This document shows positions 36,164 to 46,468 of a stretch of 64,000 nucleotides of DNA, piece after piece. Position numbers and translations under genes: made by a program. The stretch's first letter is position 1. Each line of letters starts with the position of its first letter. Under the pieces are notes generated by a model, which did not search any database, had not been told where the DNA came from, and saw nothing but the letters and a program-made list of their open reading frames with translations. This DNA comes from Escherichia coli. GTDB lineage: Bacteria > Pseudomonadota > Gammaproteobacteria > Enterobacterales > Enterobacteriaceae. The stretch covers positions 3,410,001 through 3,474,000 of the forward strand of contig NZ_AP027764.1 of assembly GCF_036503815.1 (NCBI RefSeq), in the 5' to 3' direction.

Positions 36164-36867
36164 AGGTCGCTCACATCCTTAAGCGTTACCGGGCATTCAG
36201 GCTGGACAGTTAATGGCTGCCAGGGAAGCGTGGCATAGAAACGGTCGCTTCCCGCTGCCAGCTCTTCGAACATCCGACTCCCGGCGCTATCGTATTTGTA
36301 CAGGGTTAGCGCCTCGCGTAGCGAAGCGTTGTCTTCGCACTGAGAAGATTGCCAGTAGAGACGCCCTAACGAATAGGCGGAAAAATAGTGCATCCAGCTG
36401 TGATAGTAATGGTGTGCTCGTATATAGACGCGCGATTGCAGCCATAAACTCTCGTCTTCCGTCAGCCACTTGTTGAGCACACCAACCCGTGATAAAAAAC
36501 CCATCCGCACATAATCCCAGGCTTTGATTCCCCCTTCCCCACAACACTTAGCGGTTTGGGCAACGAATTGGGTATAAATCAACCCTCTCTCCGAGCCGCC
36601 AGCAATTAATGCTTTCCACTCTTCAGGGGAAGAGCGATGCCATGTCAGATATAAGCCAGCTAAATCATTGGCATGACCATCATCGGTCATCTGATAAATA
36701 GTCTGAATTAAATCATCACGATTATTTATTCCCCAGGATGATGAGAGATCGAATTCTTTTATCCCGGTATACATTTTTGGCGAGTCATGCGCGGGCTTGC
36801 AACCCTGATTAAGTATTTCCATGGGCGTAGAAAGCGCAAAAAGAAGATATTGTTCTTCCTTATTCAT
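36160..36867 (-). CDS. ybeU: DUF1266-type protein YbeU
   Basis: A cytoplasmic protein of 235 residues, function unknown, paralogous to YbeR: both share LFALSTPMEI, a SSWGI.(N/D)(N/D)RDDL segment and WDYVRMGFLSR. It precedes djlC with overlapping codons, so the two are translated together. Confidence 0.9.
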   Translation of the reverse strand: MNKEEQYLLFALSTPMEILNQGCKPAHDSPKMYTGIKEFDLSSSWGINNRDDLIQTIYQMTDDGHANDLAGLYLTWHRSSPEEWKALIAGGSERGLIYTQFVAQTAKCCGEGGIKAWDYVRMGFLSRVGVLNKWLTEDESLWLQSRVYIRAHHYYHSWMHYFSAYSLGRLYWQSSQCEDNASLREALTLYKYDSAGSRMFEELAAGSDRFYATLPWQPLTVQPECPVTLKDVSDL

Positions 36868-36968
36868 TTGTTAATAATCCCTTAAGTGCATTAACTGACT
36901 ACTTTTTTATTATTGATGAGTATAAACTTGATGCTTTCAAAATAAAAAGAAAATCGAAGCATTCACAC

Positions 36969-37523
36969 ATGAATAAAAAATTAATGTATATATTCGCAAT
37001 ATTTATAGTTGCAGCAATAACCTGTATTAGCCAACCCAAGAAAACGACGTTGCGTGATAAAGCCATGGCGAATTATGCCTTTGATTATTTAAGCTCACCG
37101 GGCAGTCTTCCATTCACCACGGCAGCCACGGAGCTTTCCGCGATTCATGGTCACTCAACGTCGCAATATCGCCTTGGAGAATTTTATCTTCATGGTAGCG
37201 ACGGTAAACCACTGGATTATACACAGGCGAGATACTGGTATGAGCAATCAGCGGAACAGAAAAATCCACGCGCGCAAAGTAAACTGGGGTGGATCTACCT
37301 CAAAGGTCTGGGGGTCAAACCCGATACCCGTAAAGCAATTCTCTGGTATAAGGAAGCAGCTGAACAAGGGCATGTTCATGCACAATACACGTTGGGTTTG
37401 ATCTACAGAAACGGCACGGGCATTAGCACCAACAATTATGAAGCTCGCAAATGGTTAGAACTGGCGGCAGAGCAACATTATAAAAATGCGGAAAGATTAC
37501 TTGCAGAGCTTCCCGCACATTAA
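36969..37523 (+). CDS. ybeT: Sel1-repeat protein YbeT
   Basis: A 184-residue protein. An N-terminal hydrophobic segment (KLMYIFAIFIVAAITCISQP) could be a signal or lipobox-like anchor. Three Sel1-like repeats follow (STSQYRLGEFYLHG, PRAQSKLGWIYLKGLG, VHAQYTLGLIYRNGTG). Such repeats bind proteins. It diverges from ybeU and converges on djlB. Confidence 0.9.
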   Translation: MNKKLMYIFAIFIVAAITCISQPKKTTLRDKAMANYAFDYLSSPGSLPFTTAATELSAIHGHSTSQYRLGEFYLHGSDGKPLDYTQARYWYEQSAEQKNPRAQSKLGWIYLKGLGVKPDTRKAILWYKEAAEQGHVHAQYTLGLIYRNGTGISTNNYEARKWLELAAEQHYKNAERLLAELPAH

Positions 37524-37532
37524 CGTCGACTT

Positions 37533-38960
37533 TCACCCGAACAGATGAAGTATTTTCCCTATCAAACCGGCAAAGATAAAAATATAGAAAATAATTTTAA
37601 TGATGCCCAGACAGCCCGGCCCACCATCGTCAACGGGCATTGGCTGCGGTTGCGGCTCCGGCTCGACGGTTTGCTTCTCGGTAAAATTTGCCGCCTGAAT
37701 TAATAATCGACGAATCATTAATGCTTCCAGTGGACAACGATCTTCTGCATCAAGGCGGCTGACGATCGGCATTAATGATTCTTCTGTCGGTTGGCTAGCC
37801 TGAACTAATTGTTTAGCAACTAAATATAATGGCCATAAGGGATGTTCTGTATCACGCGTGAGTGAGATTCGCGGCTTACGCCCTTTGTGCAAAACCATCT
37901 CAACCAGAGAACGCCCCAGCGCAGAGAGTTTCTCATCGCTGAGTATTTCGTATAATTGAAAGCGCGTACGCGCACTGTCGCCAGGAACATAAAGTAACGG
38001 TTTCCCCTGATCGTTAACCAGTTCACGTGCTTCAATCATCATCACGACTAACGGGTAATAATCGACCCGATGCTGACGGCACCATTGCAACATTAAAGCA
38101 TCCGCCTGGGTGGAGGGATACTCGCGCCAGTAGTCACAAAGTTCTGCCAGCAGGCTTTCGCCTTCTCCACAATAGACGCGTTGCGCGTATTCATAATAAC
38201 GCGCATCTTCATTATCAGGTTCAGCTTCCCGCCACGACCGGGCGTAATCCAGAAGTTCGGGGATATCCAGACGGCTTGTGCTATACCAGCGGAGTAAATT
38301 TATGTGCAAATTTGCATCATCGGGGATAATTACCGCGCGATGTTGCGCTAAATACAATGTCAGCCATTCTGGATGCGATGACCAAATCCGAGCGAACATT
38401 TGGTAAAAATCAATGGTGTCATTTTGTACGGCAACGGGCAGATGCAGAATGGTCTGGAAGTTAAAAACATTCCCCTTCGCAATGGCATATAAAAAGGATT
38501 CCAGTTCTTCTTCGTCTATTTCCCCGACGTTTTCCTCCTGCAACCACCGCAATCTTTCTGCTAATAACACCACGCACTCGAAGGATAAATGGGCAGTGTT
38601 CATGGCTATTGTGCACAGCGACCAGCGTAATTCATCAATATCTTCCATCGAGCAATAATTTAATTGCTGAATGAATCGCTGCCAGGCAGAGGGCAGAAAA
38701 CGTTCGCTATCAGAGGCGAGTAACGCACGAAAGGCGAGCAGAATTTAATGTTCTGCAACTTCATGTTCTTCTGGTTGCCAAACAGATTTAGCAGGCGACT
38801 GCGCAATCCGTAGCGCGTCCTCATACGCCTGACGAAGTTGTTTAAAACCCTGCGGATCGGTTTCTGGATGAAAGGACGGTAACAGCGCCAGATAAGCGCA
38901 GCGGATAATATCGACGTCAGTCGTTTCCTCTATTTCGAGAATCTTCCAGCAATTTTTCAT
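37533..38960 (-). pseudogene. djlB: J-domain-like DjlB with an in-frame stop at codon 72
   Basis: The frame from ATG 38960 to the stop at 37533 is 476 codons, the expected length for DjlB, but codon 72 (38747-38745) is TAA after VAEH. The downstream frame continues without a shift (ILLAFRALLASDSERFLPSAW). In the paralogue DjlC the matching position is AAEHEIL, so GAA to TAA is the likely change. The J-like part (CWKILEIEETTDVDIIRCAY; HPETDPQGF) is thus cut from the rest, which ends in a membrane helix (IIKIIFYIFIFAGLIGKI). A 371-codon fragment from ATG 38648 remains open. It should be non-functional unless read through. Confidence 0.88.
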
Positions 38961-39664
38961 AGATCGCTCATATCCTTAAGCGTTTCCGGGCATGCAGAAT
39001 AGTAAGCCAATGGTTGCCAGGACAAGGTAGGGTAATACGCATCATCACTGGCAAATAATTGATAAAACATATCATTGCCGGAATCGTCGTATTCTTTACG
39101 CGCTAAAAATTCACGTAATAACTGAAGATTATCATCTTCGGGAGACTGCCAATATTGCCGACCAAAGGTATAACCGGCAAAATACTGCTGCCAGTTACTA
39201 TAATAACGTAGCGCCCGTAGATGAATGCGCGACTGGATCCATAGACTTTCTTCTTCGCTCAACCAGTTATTAAGTACGCCCATTCGGCTTAAAAAACCCA
39301 TCCGGACATAATCCCAGGCTTTAATTCCTCCCTCACCACAGCATTCGGCGGTGCTGGCGACAAATTGCGCATAAGCCTGACCTTGCTCATTTAGTTCAGC
39401 AAGATAGTCACGCCATTCACATGGAGAATAACGAAACCAGCGGTGATAAAAACCAGCCAACCGCGCAGCATGACCGTTATCGATCATTCGGTGAATTGTA
39501 CGCAGCAGGTCATCACGGTCATCAATTCCCCATGAGGAAGAAAGGTCAAAAAAGCATGTACCTAAATACATTTTGGGGGATGAATGCGAAGGTAAACAGC
39601 ATTCATTGCGTATTTCCATCGGAGTGGAAAGTGCAAACAATATTTTTTGCGACTCCATGTCCAT
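38957..39664 (-). CDS. ybeR: DUF1266-type protein YbeR
   Basis: 235 residues, paralogue of YbeU with the same segments (LFALSTPMEI, FDLSSSWGIDDRDDLL, WDYVRMGFLSRMGVL). It overlaps the djlB start by 4 bp, repeating the ybeU-djlC arrangement. Function unknown. Confidence 0.9.
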   Translation of the reverse strand: MDMESQKILFALSTPMEIRNECCLPSHSSPKMYLGTCFFDLSSSWGIDDRDDLLRTIHRMIDNGHAARLAGFYHRWFRYSPCEWRDYLAELNEQGQAYAQFVASTAECCGEGGIKAWDYVRMGFLSRMGVLNNWLSEEESLWIQSRIHLRALRYYSNWQQYFAGYTFGRQYWQSPEDDNLQLLREFLARKEYDDSGNDMFYQLFASDDAYYPTLSWQPLAYYSACPETLKDMSDL

Positions 39665-39821
39665 ATAATTTATCCTTAAACATTCATTTAATGAATGTAA
39701 ACTACATTGCGAGACTCAGTTATTTATACTTTTCTGACGCAACATAATACGCATAAAATAAGGCTTACGCAAAAATGGAATACATAAAAATATAATATGT
39801 TTTATCTACAACCATAAGGAA

Positions 39822-40805
39822 ATGATAATGATTTTTACGTCAAGTTGCTGCGATAATTTATCAATAGATGAGATTATCGAACGTGCTGAAAAAGGCGATT
39901 GCGAGGCTCAATATATTGTTGGGTTTTATTATAATCGCGATAGCGCAATTGACTCTCCGGACGACGAAAAGGCCTTTTACTGGCTGAAGCTGGCCGCTGA
40001 GCAAGGTCATTGTGAAGCACAATATTCCTTAGGGCAAAAGTATACCGAGGATAAAAGCCGTCATAAAGATAATGGGCAAGCCATCTTTTGGCTGAAAAAA
40101 GCTGCCCTACAAGGCCATACTTTCGCTTCCAACTCCCTTGGCTGGATACTGGATCGTGGAGAAGACCCCAACTATAAAGAAGCGGTTGTCTGGTATCAGA
40201 TAGCCGCGGAGAGCGGAATGTCTTATGCGCAAAATAATCTTGGGTGGATGTACAGAAATGGCAAAGGAGTCGCACAAGACTATGCGCTGGCATTTTTCTG
40301 GTACAAACAAGCTGCATTGCAAGGCCATAGTTACGCACAAGACAATCTGGCCGATCTTTATGAAGACGGTAAAGGTGTTGCCCAAAACAAAGCTCTTGCC
40401 GCATTCTGGTATTTGAAAAGCGCACAGCAAGGTAATCGGCACGCTCAATTTCAAATTGCGTGGGATTATAACTCTGGCGAAGGGGTTGACCAGGACTATA
40501 AGCAAGCAATGTACTGGTATCTGAAGGCTGCCGCTCAGGAAAGCGTCGGCGCTTACGTTAACATCGGCTATATGTATAAACACGGTCAAGGCGTTGAGAA
40601 GGATTATCAGGCCGCCTTTGAATGGTTTACGAAAGCCGCTGAATGCGATAATGCCACTGCCTGGTATAACCTTGCCATTATGTATCATTACGGAGAAGGA
40701 AGACCTGTCGATCTCCGACAGGCTCTCGATCTGTATCGTAAAGTTCAGTCATCCGGTACCAGGGATGTCAGTCAAAAAATCCGTGAGATTGAAGATTTAC
40801 TGTAG
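39822..40805 (+). CDS. ybeQ: Sel1-repeat protein YbeQ
   Basis: 327 residues made almost wholly of about eight Sel1-like repeats of about 36 residues with the pattern A-Q-x-x-L-G-x-x-Y-x-x-G-x-G (CEAQYSLGQKYTED, SYAQNNLGWMYRNGKG, AYVNIGYMYKHGQG). The mass of Trp/Tyr and Ala implies a superhelical protein-binding solenoid. It has no convincing signal peptide. It diverges from ybeR, as ybeT does from ybeU. Confidence 0.9.
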   Translation: MIMIFTSSCCDNLSIDEIIERAEKGDCEAQYIVGFYYNRDSAIDSPDDEKAFYWLKLAAEQGHCEAQYSLGQKYTEDKSRHKDNGQAIFWLKKAALQGHTFASNSLGWILDRGEDPNYKEAVVWYQIAAESGMSYAQNNLGWMYRNGKGVAQDYALAFFWYKQAALQGHSYAQDNLADLYEDGKGVAQNKALAAFWYLKSAQQGNRHAQFQIAWDYNSGEGVDQDYKQAMYWYLKAAAQESVGAYVNIGYMYKHGQGVEKDYQAAFEWFTKAAECDNATAWYNLAIMYHYGEGRPVDLRQALDLYRKVQSSGTRDVSQKIREIEDLL

Positions 40806-40874
40806 AGATAAAAACAAGGGCCGGGGAATTTTATTCGGCCCATATTCTCTTTATTGCTGTTTGAAATCGGACCA

Positions 40875-41357
40875 TTAAGGCTCGAACGGGCGTCTCTGGA
40901 ACTGATCATGACCACATTTCGGGCATAGCGTCAGCACTTCCGGTGTGTAGATTGGGAGATGGAAGTGACATTTCTCGCAGACCAGATTCCCCAGACCTAC
41001 GACTTCCCCGCTGTGATAAACCCCGTGATGATTGAGATCCTGGAAAACTTCGCGCCACTCAAGTTGCGTTTTATCGGTAATGTCCGCCAGTTCCTGCCAG
41101 AGGCTTTCTTTAATCACCCGCATAAAGACGCTGTCAGATTCTTCTTTCAGGCTCTCTTCATAGCTCATGGCGAACTCTTCCAGGTCACGTCTGATAGCTC
41201 GCGTCAGCTCATCAACCTCGGTTCGCGTTAACTCCCCTGTTTTTATTACGCGCTCGCGCGCCTGTTCCACCAGTGCGTCGATATCACGTTCGCCATTACG
41301 CAGGCGTTCGCTCAGTGACGCGACCAGTTCACGGTAATATTGAGCAACCTTGTTCAT
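40875..41357 (-). CDS. ybeL: Zinc-ribbon protein YbeL
   Basis: 160 residues. A long charged helical N-terminal part (LVASLSERLRNGERDIDALV) is followed by a C-terminal zinc ribbon, Cys pairs in LVCEKCHFHL and LTLCPKCGHDQF. Function unknown; a DUF1451-type protein. It diverges from leuS. Confidence 0.93.
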   Translation of the reverse strand: MNKVAQYYRELVASLSERLRNGERDIDALVEQARERVIKTGELTRTEVDELTRAIRRDLEEFAMSYEESLKEESDSVFMRVIKESLWQELADITDKTQLEWREVFQDLNHHGVYHSGEVVGLGNLVCEKCHFHLPIYTPEVLTLCPKCGHDQFQRRPFEP

Positions 41358-41592
41358 CGTTTCATCTCCCGGGTCGTTAACTGACTATAATAATAGACGT
41401 TCTTTGTTCCTTGCTTTGCTATTACGCCCACAAACTCTGTAAATTAATGTATGAATAATCCGGGCATCATTTCAACGTCGAGTGCGCGAAAGGCTGTTTT
41501 GACGCGGACGTTTGGGCTATGCTATGCGGATCTGAAAAACCACCTCTAACGCTACTTTTGTAGCCGTAATGAAAACAGGACCACTGGCTGCC

Positions 41593-44175
41593 ATGCAAGA
41601 GCAATACCGCCCGGAAGAGATAGAATCCAAAGTACAGCTTCATTGGGATGAGAAGCGCACATTTGAAGTAACAGAAGACGAGAGCAAAGAGAAGTATTAC
41701 TGCCTGTCTATGCTTCCCTATCCTTCTGGTCGACTACACATGGGCCACGTACGTAACTACACCATCGGTGACGTGATCGCCCGTTACCAGCGCATGCTGG
41801 GCAAAAACGTTCTGCAGCCGATCGGCTGGGACGCGTTTGGTCTGCCTGCGGAAGGCGCAGCGGTGAAAAATAACACCGCGCCAGCACCGTGGACGTACGA
41901 CAACATCGCGTACATGAAAAACCAGCTCAAAATGCTGGGCTTTGGTTATGACTGGAGCCGCGAGCTGGCAACCTGTACACCGGAATACTACCGTTGGGAA
42001 CAGAAATTCTTCACCGAGCTGTATAAAAAAGGCCTGGTATATAAGAAGACTTCTGCGGTCAACTGGTGCCCGAACGACCAGACCGTACTGGCGAACGAAC
42101 AGGTTATCGACGGCTGCTGCTGGCGCTGCGATACCAAAGTTGAGCGTAAAGAGATCCCGCAGTGGTTTATCAAAATCACCGCTTACGCTGACGAGCTGCT
42201 CAACGATCTGGATAAACTGGATCACTGGCCAGACACCGTTAAAACCATGCAGCGTAACTGGATCGGTCGTTCTGAAGGCGTGGAAATCACCTTCAACGTT
42301 AACGACTATGACAACACGCTGACTGTTTACACTACCCGCCCGGACACCTTTATGGGTTGTACCTACCTGGCGGTAGCGGCAGGTCATCCGCTGGCACAGA
42401 AAGCGGCGGAAAATAATCCTGAACTGGCCGCCTTTATTGACGAATGCCGTAACACCAAAGTTGCCGAAGCTGAAATGGCGACGATGGAGAAAAAAGGCGT
42501 CGATACTGGCTTTAAAGCGGTTCACCCATTAACGGGCGAAGAAATTCCGGTTTGGGCAGCAAACTTCGTATTGATGGAATACGGCACCGGCGCAGTCATG
42601 GCGGTTCCGGGTCACGACCAGCGCGACTACGAGTTTGCCTCTAAATACGGCCTGAACATCAAACCGGTTATCCTGGCAGCTGACGGCTCTGAGCCAGATC
42701 TTTCGCAGCAAGCCCTGACCGAAAAAGGCGTGCTGTTCAACTCTGGCGAGTTCAACGGCCTTGATCATGAAGCAGCCTTCAACGCCATTGCCGATAAACT
42801 GACTGCGATGGGTGTTGGCGAGCGTAAAGTGAACTATCGCCTGCGCGACTGGGGTGTTTCCCGTCAACGTTACTGGGGCGCGCCGATTCCGATGGTAACA
42901 CTGGAAGACGGTACTGTTATGCCGACCCCGGACGACCAGCTGCCGGTGATCCTGCCGGAAGATGTGGTGATGGACGGCATTACCAGCCCGATAAAAGCTG
43001 ATCCTGAGTGGGCAAAAACCACCGTTAACGGTATGCCAGCGCTGCGTGAAACCGATACTTTCGACACCTTTATGGAGTCCTCCTGGTACTATGCGCGCTA
43101 CACTTGCCCTGAGTACAAAGAAGGTATGCTGGATTCCGAAGCGGCCAACTACTGGCTGCCGGTGGATATCTACATTGGTGGTATCGAACACGCCATTATG
43201 CACCTGCTCTACTTCCGCTTCTTCCACAAACTGATGCGTGATGCAGGCATGGTGAACTCTGACGAACCAGCAAAACAGTTGCTGTGTCAGGGTATGGTGC
43301 TGGCGGATGCCTTCTACTATGTTGGCGAAAACGGCGAGCGTAACTGGGTTTCCCCAGTTGATGCTATCGTTGAACGTGACGAGAAAGGCCGTATCGTGAA
43401 AGCGAAAGACACGGCAGGCCATGAACTGGTTTATACCGGCATGAGCAAAATGTCCAAGTCGAAGAACAACGGTATCGACCCACAGGTGATGGTTGAACGT
43501 TACGGCGCGGACACCGTTCGTCTGTTTATGATGTTTGCTTCTCCGGCGGATATGACTCTCGAATGGCAGGAGTCTGGCGTGGAAGGGGCTAACCGCTTCC
43601 TGAAACGTGTCTGGAAACTGGTTTACGAGCACACTGCAAAAGGTGATGTTGCAGCACTGAATGTCGACGCGTTGACTGAAGATCAGAAAGCACTGCGTCG
43701 CGATGTTCATAAAACTATCGCTAAAGTGACCGATGATATCGGCCGTCGTCAGACCTTCAACACCGCGATTGCGGCAATTATGGAGCTGATGAACAAACTG
43801 GCGAAAGCACCGACCGATGGCGAGCAGGATCGCGCCCTGATGCAGGAAGCGCTGCTGGCGGTAGTCCGTATGCTTAACCCGTTCACCCCGCACATCTGCT
43901 TCACGCTGTGGCAGGAACTGAAAGGCGAAGGCGATATCGACAACGCGCCGTGGCCGGTTGCTGACGAAAAAGCGATGGTGGAAGACTCCACGCTGGTGGT
44001 GGTGCAGGTTAACGGTAAAGTCCGTGCCAAAATCACTGTTCCGGTGGACGCAACGGAAGAACAGGTTCGCGAACGTGCTGGCCAGGAACATCTGGTAGCA
44101 AAATATCTTGATGGCGTTACCGTGCGTAAAGTGATTTATGTACCGGGTAAACTCCTCAATCTGGTCGTTGGCTAA
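41593..44175 (+). CDS. leuS: Leucyl-tRNA synthetase
   Basis: 860 residues, class I. HIGH in PYPSGRLHMGHVRNY at about 40-55, zinc-type segment CCWRCDTKVE, the large CP1 editing domain at about 225-415 (TTRPDTF, GTGAVMAVPGHDQRD with the editing Asp), KMSKS in MSKMSKSKNNG at about 617, and an anticodon-binding C-terminal part. ATG 41593 (MQEQYRPEEIESK) gives the family length; an in-frame ATG 24 bp upstream is less likely. First gene of leuS-lptE-holA-nadD-cobC. Confidence 0.98.
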   Translation: MQEQYRPEEIESKVQLHWDEKRTFEVTEDESKEKYYCLSMLPYPSGRLHMGHVRNYTIGDVIARYQRMLGKNVLQPIGWDAFGLPAEGAAVKNNTAPAPWTYDNIAYMKNQLKMLGFGYDWSRELATCTPEYYRWEQKFFTELYKKGLVYKKTSAVNWCPNDQTVLANEQVIDGCCWRCDTKVERKEIPQWFIKITAYADELLNDLDKLDHWPDTVKTMQRNWIGRSEGVEITFNVNDYDNTLTVYTTRPDTFMGCTYLAVAAGHPLAQKAAENNPELAAFIDECRNTKVAEAEMATMEKKGVDTGFKAVHPLTGEEIPVWAANFVLMEYGTGAVMAVPGHDQRDYEFASKYGLNIKPVILAADGSEPDLSQQALTEKGVLFNSGEFNGLDHEAAFNAIADKLTAMGVGERKVNYRLRDWGVSRQRYWGAPIPMVTLEDGTVMPTPDDQLPVILPEDVVMDGITSPIKADPEWAKTTVNGMPALRETDTFDTFMESSWYYARYTCPEYKEGMLDSEAANYWLPVDIYIGGIEHAIMHLLYFRFFHKLMRDAGMVNSDEPAKQLLCQGMVLADAFYYVGENGERNWVSPVDAIVERDEKGRIVKAKDTAGHELVYTGMSKMSKSKNNGIDPQVMVERYGADTVRLFMMFASPADMTLEWQESGVEGANRFLKRVWKLVYEHTAKGDVAALNVDALTEDQKALRRDVHKTIAKVTDDIGRRQTFNTAIAAIMELMNKLAKAPTDGEQDRALMQEALLAVVRMLNPFTPHICFTLWQELKGEGDIDNAPWPVADEKAMVEDSTLVVVQVNGKVRAKITVPVDATEEQVRERAGQEHLVAKYLDGVTVRKVIYVPGKLLNLVVG

Positions 44176-44189
44176 GCGCGGGAGGAAGC

Positions 44190-44771
44190 GTGCGATATCT
44201 GGCAACATTGTTGTTATCTCTGGCGGTGTTGATCACCGCCGGGTGTGGCTGGCATCTGCGTGATACTACGCAGGTTCCTTCCACTATGAAGGTCATGATC
44301 CTGGACTCTGGCGACCCGAACGGGCCGTTAAGTCGTGCGGTACGTAACCAGTTACGTCTGAACGGTGTCGAGTTGCTTAATAAAGAAACCACTCGTAAGG
44401 ACGTTCCATCCCTGCGTTTGGGTAAAGTGAGCATCGCGAAAGATACCGCATCGGTATTCCGTAACGGTCAAACAGCAGAGTATCAGATGATCATGACGGT
44501 CAATGCGACCGTGTTGATCCCCGGCCGTGACATCTACCCGATTAGCGCCAAGGTCTTCCGTTCGTTCTTTGATAACCCGCAAATGGCGTTAGCGAAAGAT
44601 AACGAACAAGACATGATCGTAAAAGAGATGTACGACCGTGCTGCCGAACAGCTGATTCGTAAGCTGCCAAGCATCCGTGCTGCGGATATTCGTTCCGATG
44701 AAGAACAGACGTCGACCACAACGGATACCCCGGCAACACCTGCACGCGTCTCCACCACGCTGGGTAACTGA
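44190..44771 (+). CDS. lptE: LPS-assembly lipoprotein LptE
   Basis: Outer-membrane lipoprotein that plugs LptD and helps insert LPS. 193 residues from GTG 44190 with GGAGGAAG just upstream. The signal has the lipobox LITAGC, lipidated at Cys19. The tail is Thr-rich (TSTTTDTPATPARVSTT). The stop overlaps the holA ATG. Confidence 0.97.
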   Translation: MRYLATLLLSLAVLITAGCGWHLRDTTQVPSTMKVMILDSGDPNGPLSRAVRNQLRLNGVELLNKETTRKDVPSLRLGKVSIAKDTASVFRNGQTAEYQMIMTVNATVLIPGRDIYPISAKVFRSFFDNPQMALAKDNEQDMIVKEMYDRAAEQLIRKLPSIRAADIRSDEEQTSTTTDTPATPARVSTTLGN

Positions 44772-45802
44772 TGATTCGGTTGTACCCAGAACAACTCCGC
44801 GCGCAGCTCAATGAAGGGCTGCGCGCGGCGTATCTTTTACTTGGTAACGATCCTCTGTTATTGCAGGAAAGCCAGGACGCTATTCGTCAGGTCGCTGCGG
44901 CACAAGGATTCGAAGAACACCACACTTTTTCCATTGATCCCAACACTGACTGGAATGCGGTCTTTTCGTTATGCCAGGCCATGAGTCTGTTTGCCAGTCG
45001 ACAAACGCTATTGCTGTTGTTACCAGAAAACGGACCGAATGCGGCGATCAATGAACAACTTCTCACACTCACTGGACTTCTGCATGACGACCTGCTGTTG
45101 ATCGTCCGCGGTAATAAATTAAGCAAAGCGCAAGAAAATGCTGCCTGGTTTACTGCTCTTGCGAATCGCAGCGTGCAGGTGACCTGTCAGACGCCGGAGC
45201 AGGCTCAGCTTCCCCGCTGGGTTGCTGCGCGTGCAAAACAGCTCAACTTAGAACTGGATGACGCCGCAAATCAGGTGCTCTGCTACTGTTATGAAGGTAA
45301 CCTGCTGGCACTGGCCCAGGCACTGGAGCGTTTATCGCTGCTCTGGCCGGACGGCAAACTGACATTACCGCGCGTTGAACAGGCGGTGAATGATGCCGCG
45401 CATTTCACCCCTTTTCATTGGGTTGATGCTTTGTTGATGGGAAAAAGTAAGCGCGCATTGCATATTCTTCAGCAACTGCGTCTGGAAGGCAGCGAGCCGG
45501 TTATTTTGTTGCGCACATTACAACGAGAACTGTTGTTACTGGTTAACCTGAAACGCCAGTCTGCCCATACGCCACTGCGTGCGTTGTTTGATAAACATCG
45601 CGTTTGGCAGAACCGCCGGGGCATGATGGGCGAGGCGCTAAACCGCTTAAGCCAGCCGCAGTTACGTCAGGCCGTGCAACTCCTGACACGAACGGAACTC
45701 ACCCTCAAACAAGATTACGGTCAGTCAGTATGGGCAGAGCTGGAAGGATTATCTCTTCTGTTGTGCCATAAACCGCTGGCGGACGTATTTATCGACGGTT
45801 GA
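44771..45802 (+). CDS. holA: DNA polymerase III delta subunit
   Basis: Clamp-loader subunit that opens the beta ring. 343 residues. The N-terminal beta-interacting helix is in SLFASRQTLLL at about 70; a AAA+-like fold follows with a degenerate P-loop. It overlaps lptE by one base and precedes nadD by one base. Confidence 0.97.
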   Translation: MIRLYPEQLRAQLNEGLRAAYLLLGNDPLLLQESQDAIRQVAAAQGFEEHHTFSIDPNTDWNAVFSLCQAMSLFASRQTLLLLLPENGPNAAINEQLLTLTGLLHDDLLLIVRGNKLSKAQENAAWFTALANRSVQVTCQTPEQAQLPRWVAARAKQLNLELDDAANQVLCYCYEGNLLALAQALERLSLLWPDGKLTLPRVEQAVNDAAHFTPFHWVDALLMGKSKRALHILQQLRLEGSEPVILLRTLQRELLLLVNLKRQSAHTPLRALFDKHRVWQNRRGMMGEALNRLSQPQLRQAVQLLTRTELTLKQDYGQSVWAELEGLSLLLCHKPLADVFIDG

Positions 45803-45803
45803 T

Positions 45804-46445
45804 ATGAAATCTTTACAGGCTCTGTTTGGTGGCACCTTTGATCCGGTGCACTATGGTCATCTTAAACCCGTGGAAACGCTGGCGAATTTGATTGGTCTGA
45901 CGCGGGTCACAATCATCCCTAATAATGTTCCTCCGCATCGTCCCCAGCCGGAAGCGAACAGCGTACAGCGTAAACACATGCTTGAACTGGCGATTGCCGA
46001 CAAGCCATTATTTACTCTTGATGAACGCGAGCTAAAGCGCAATGCCCCCTCTTACACTGCGCAAACACTGAAAGAGTGGCGGCATGAACAAGGGCCGGAC
46101 GTGCCGCTGGCGTTTATTATAGGTCAGGATTCACTGCTGACCTTTCCGACCTGGTACGAATACGAAACGATACTCGACAATGCACATTTGATCGTCTGTC
46201 GGCGTCCAGGTTACCCACTTGAAATGGCGCAACCGCAATACCAGCAATGGCTGGAAGATCATTTGACACATAACCCGGAAGATCTCCATCTTCAGCCTGC
46301 CGGTAAAATTTATCTGGCTGAAACGCCGTGGTTTAACATCTCGGCGACCATCATCCGCGAACGTTTGCAAAACGGTGAATCGTGTGAGGATTTATTGCCG
46401 GAACCGGTACTGACTTACATTAACCAACAAGGCTTGTATCGCTGA
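45804..46445 (+). CDS. nadD: Nicotinate-mononucleotide adenylyltransferase
   Basis: Makes deamido-NAD from NaMN and ATP. 213 residues. The nucleotidyl-transferase motif GGTFDPVHYGHLKP is at 8-21, and ISATIIRERL near 180 is the second active-site motif. Confidence 0.97.
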   Translation: MKSLQALFGGTFDPVHYGHLKPVETLANLIGLTRVTIIPNNVPPHRPQPEANSVQRKHMLELAIADKPLFTLDERELKRNAPSYTAQTLKEWRHEQGPDVPLAFIIGQDSLLTFPTWYEYETILDNAHLIVCRRPGYPLEMAQPQYQQWLEDHLTHNPEDLHLQPAGKIYLAETPWFNISATIIRERLQNGESCEDLLPEPVLTYINQQGLYR

Positions 46446-46468
46446 TACCTGTCGTTACGGAGGGCATG

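Noticed and set aside
42529..44208. 559-codon open frame on - opposite leuS
   Set aside because: Antisense to leuS; long open frames opposite high-bias genes are expected. No recognisable protein.
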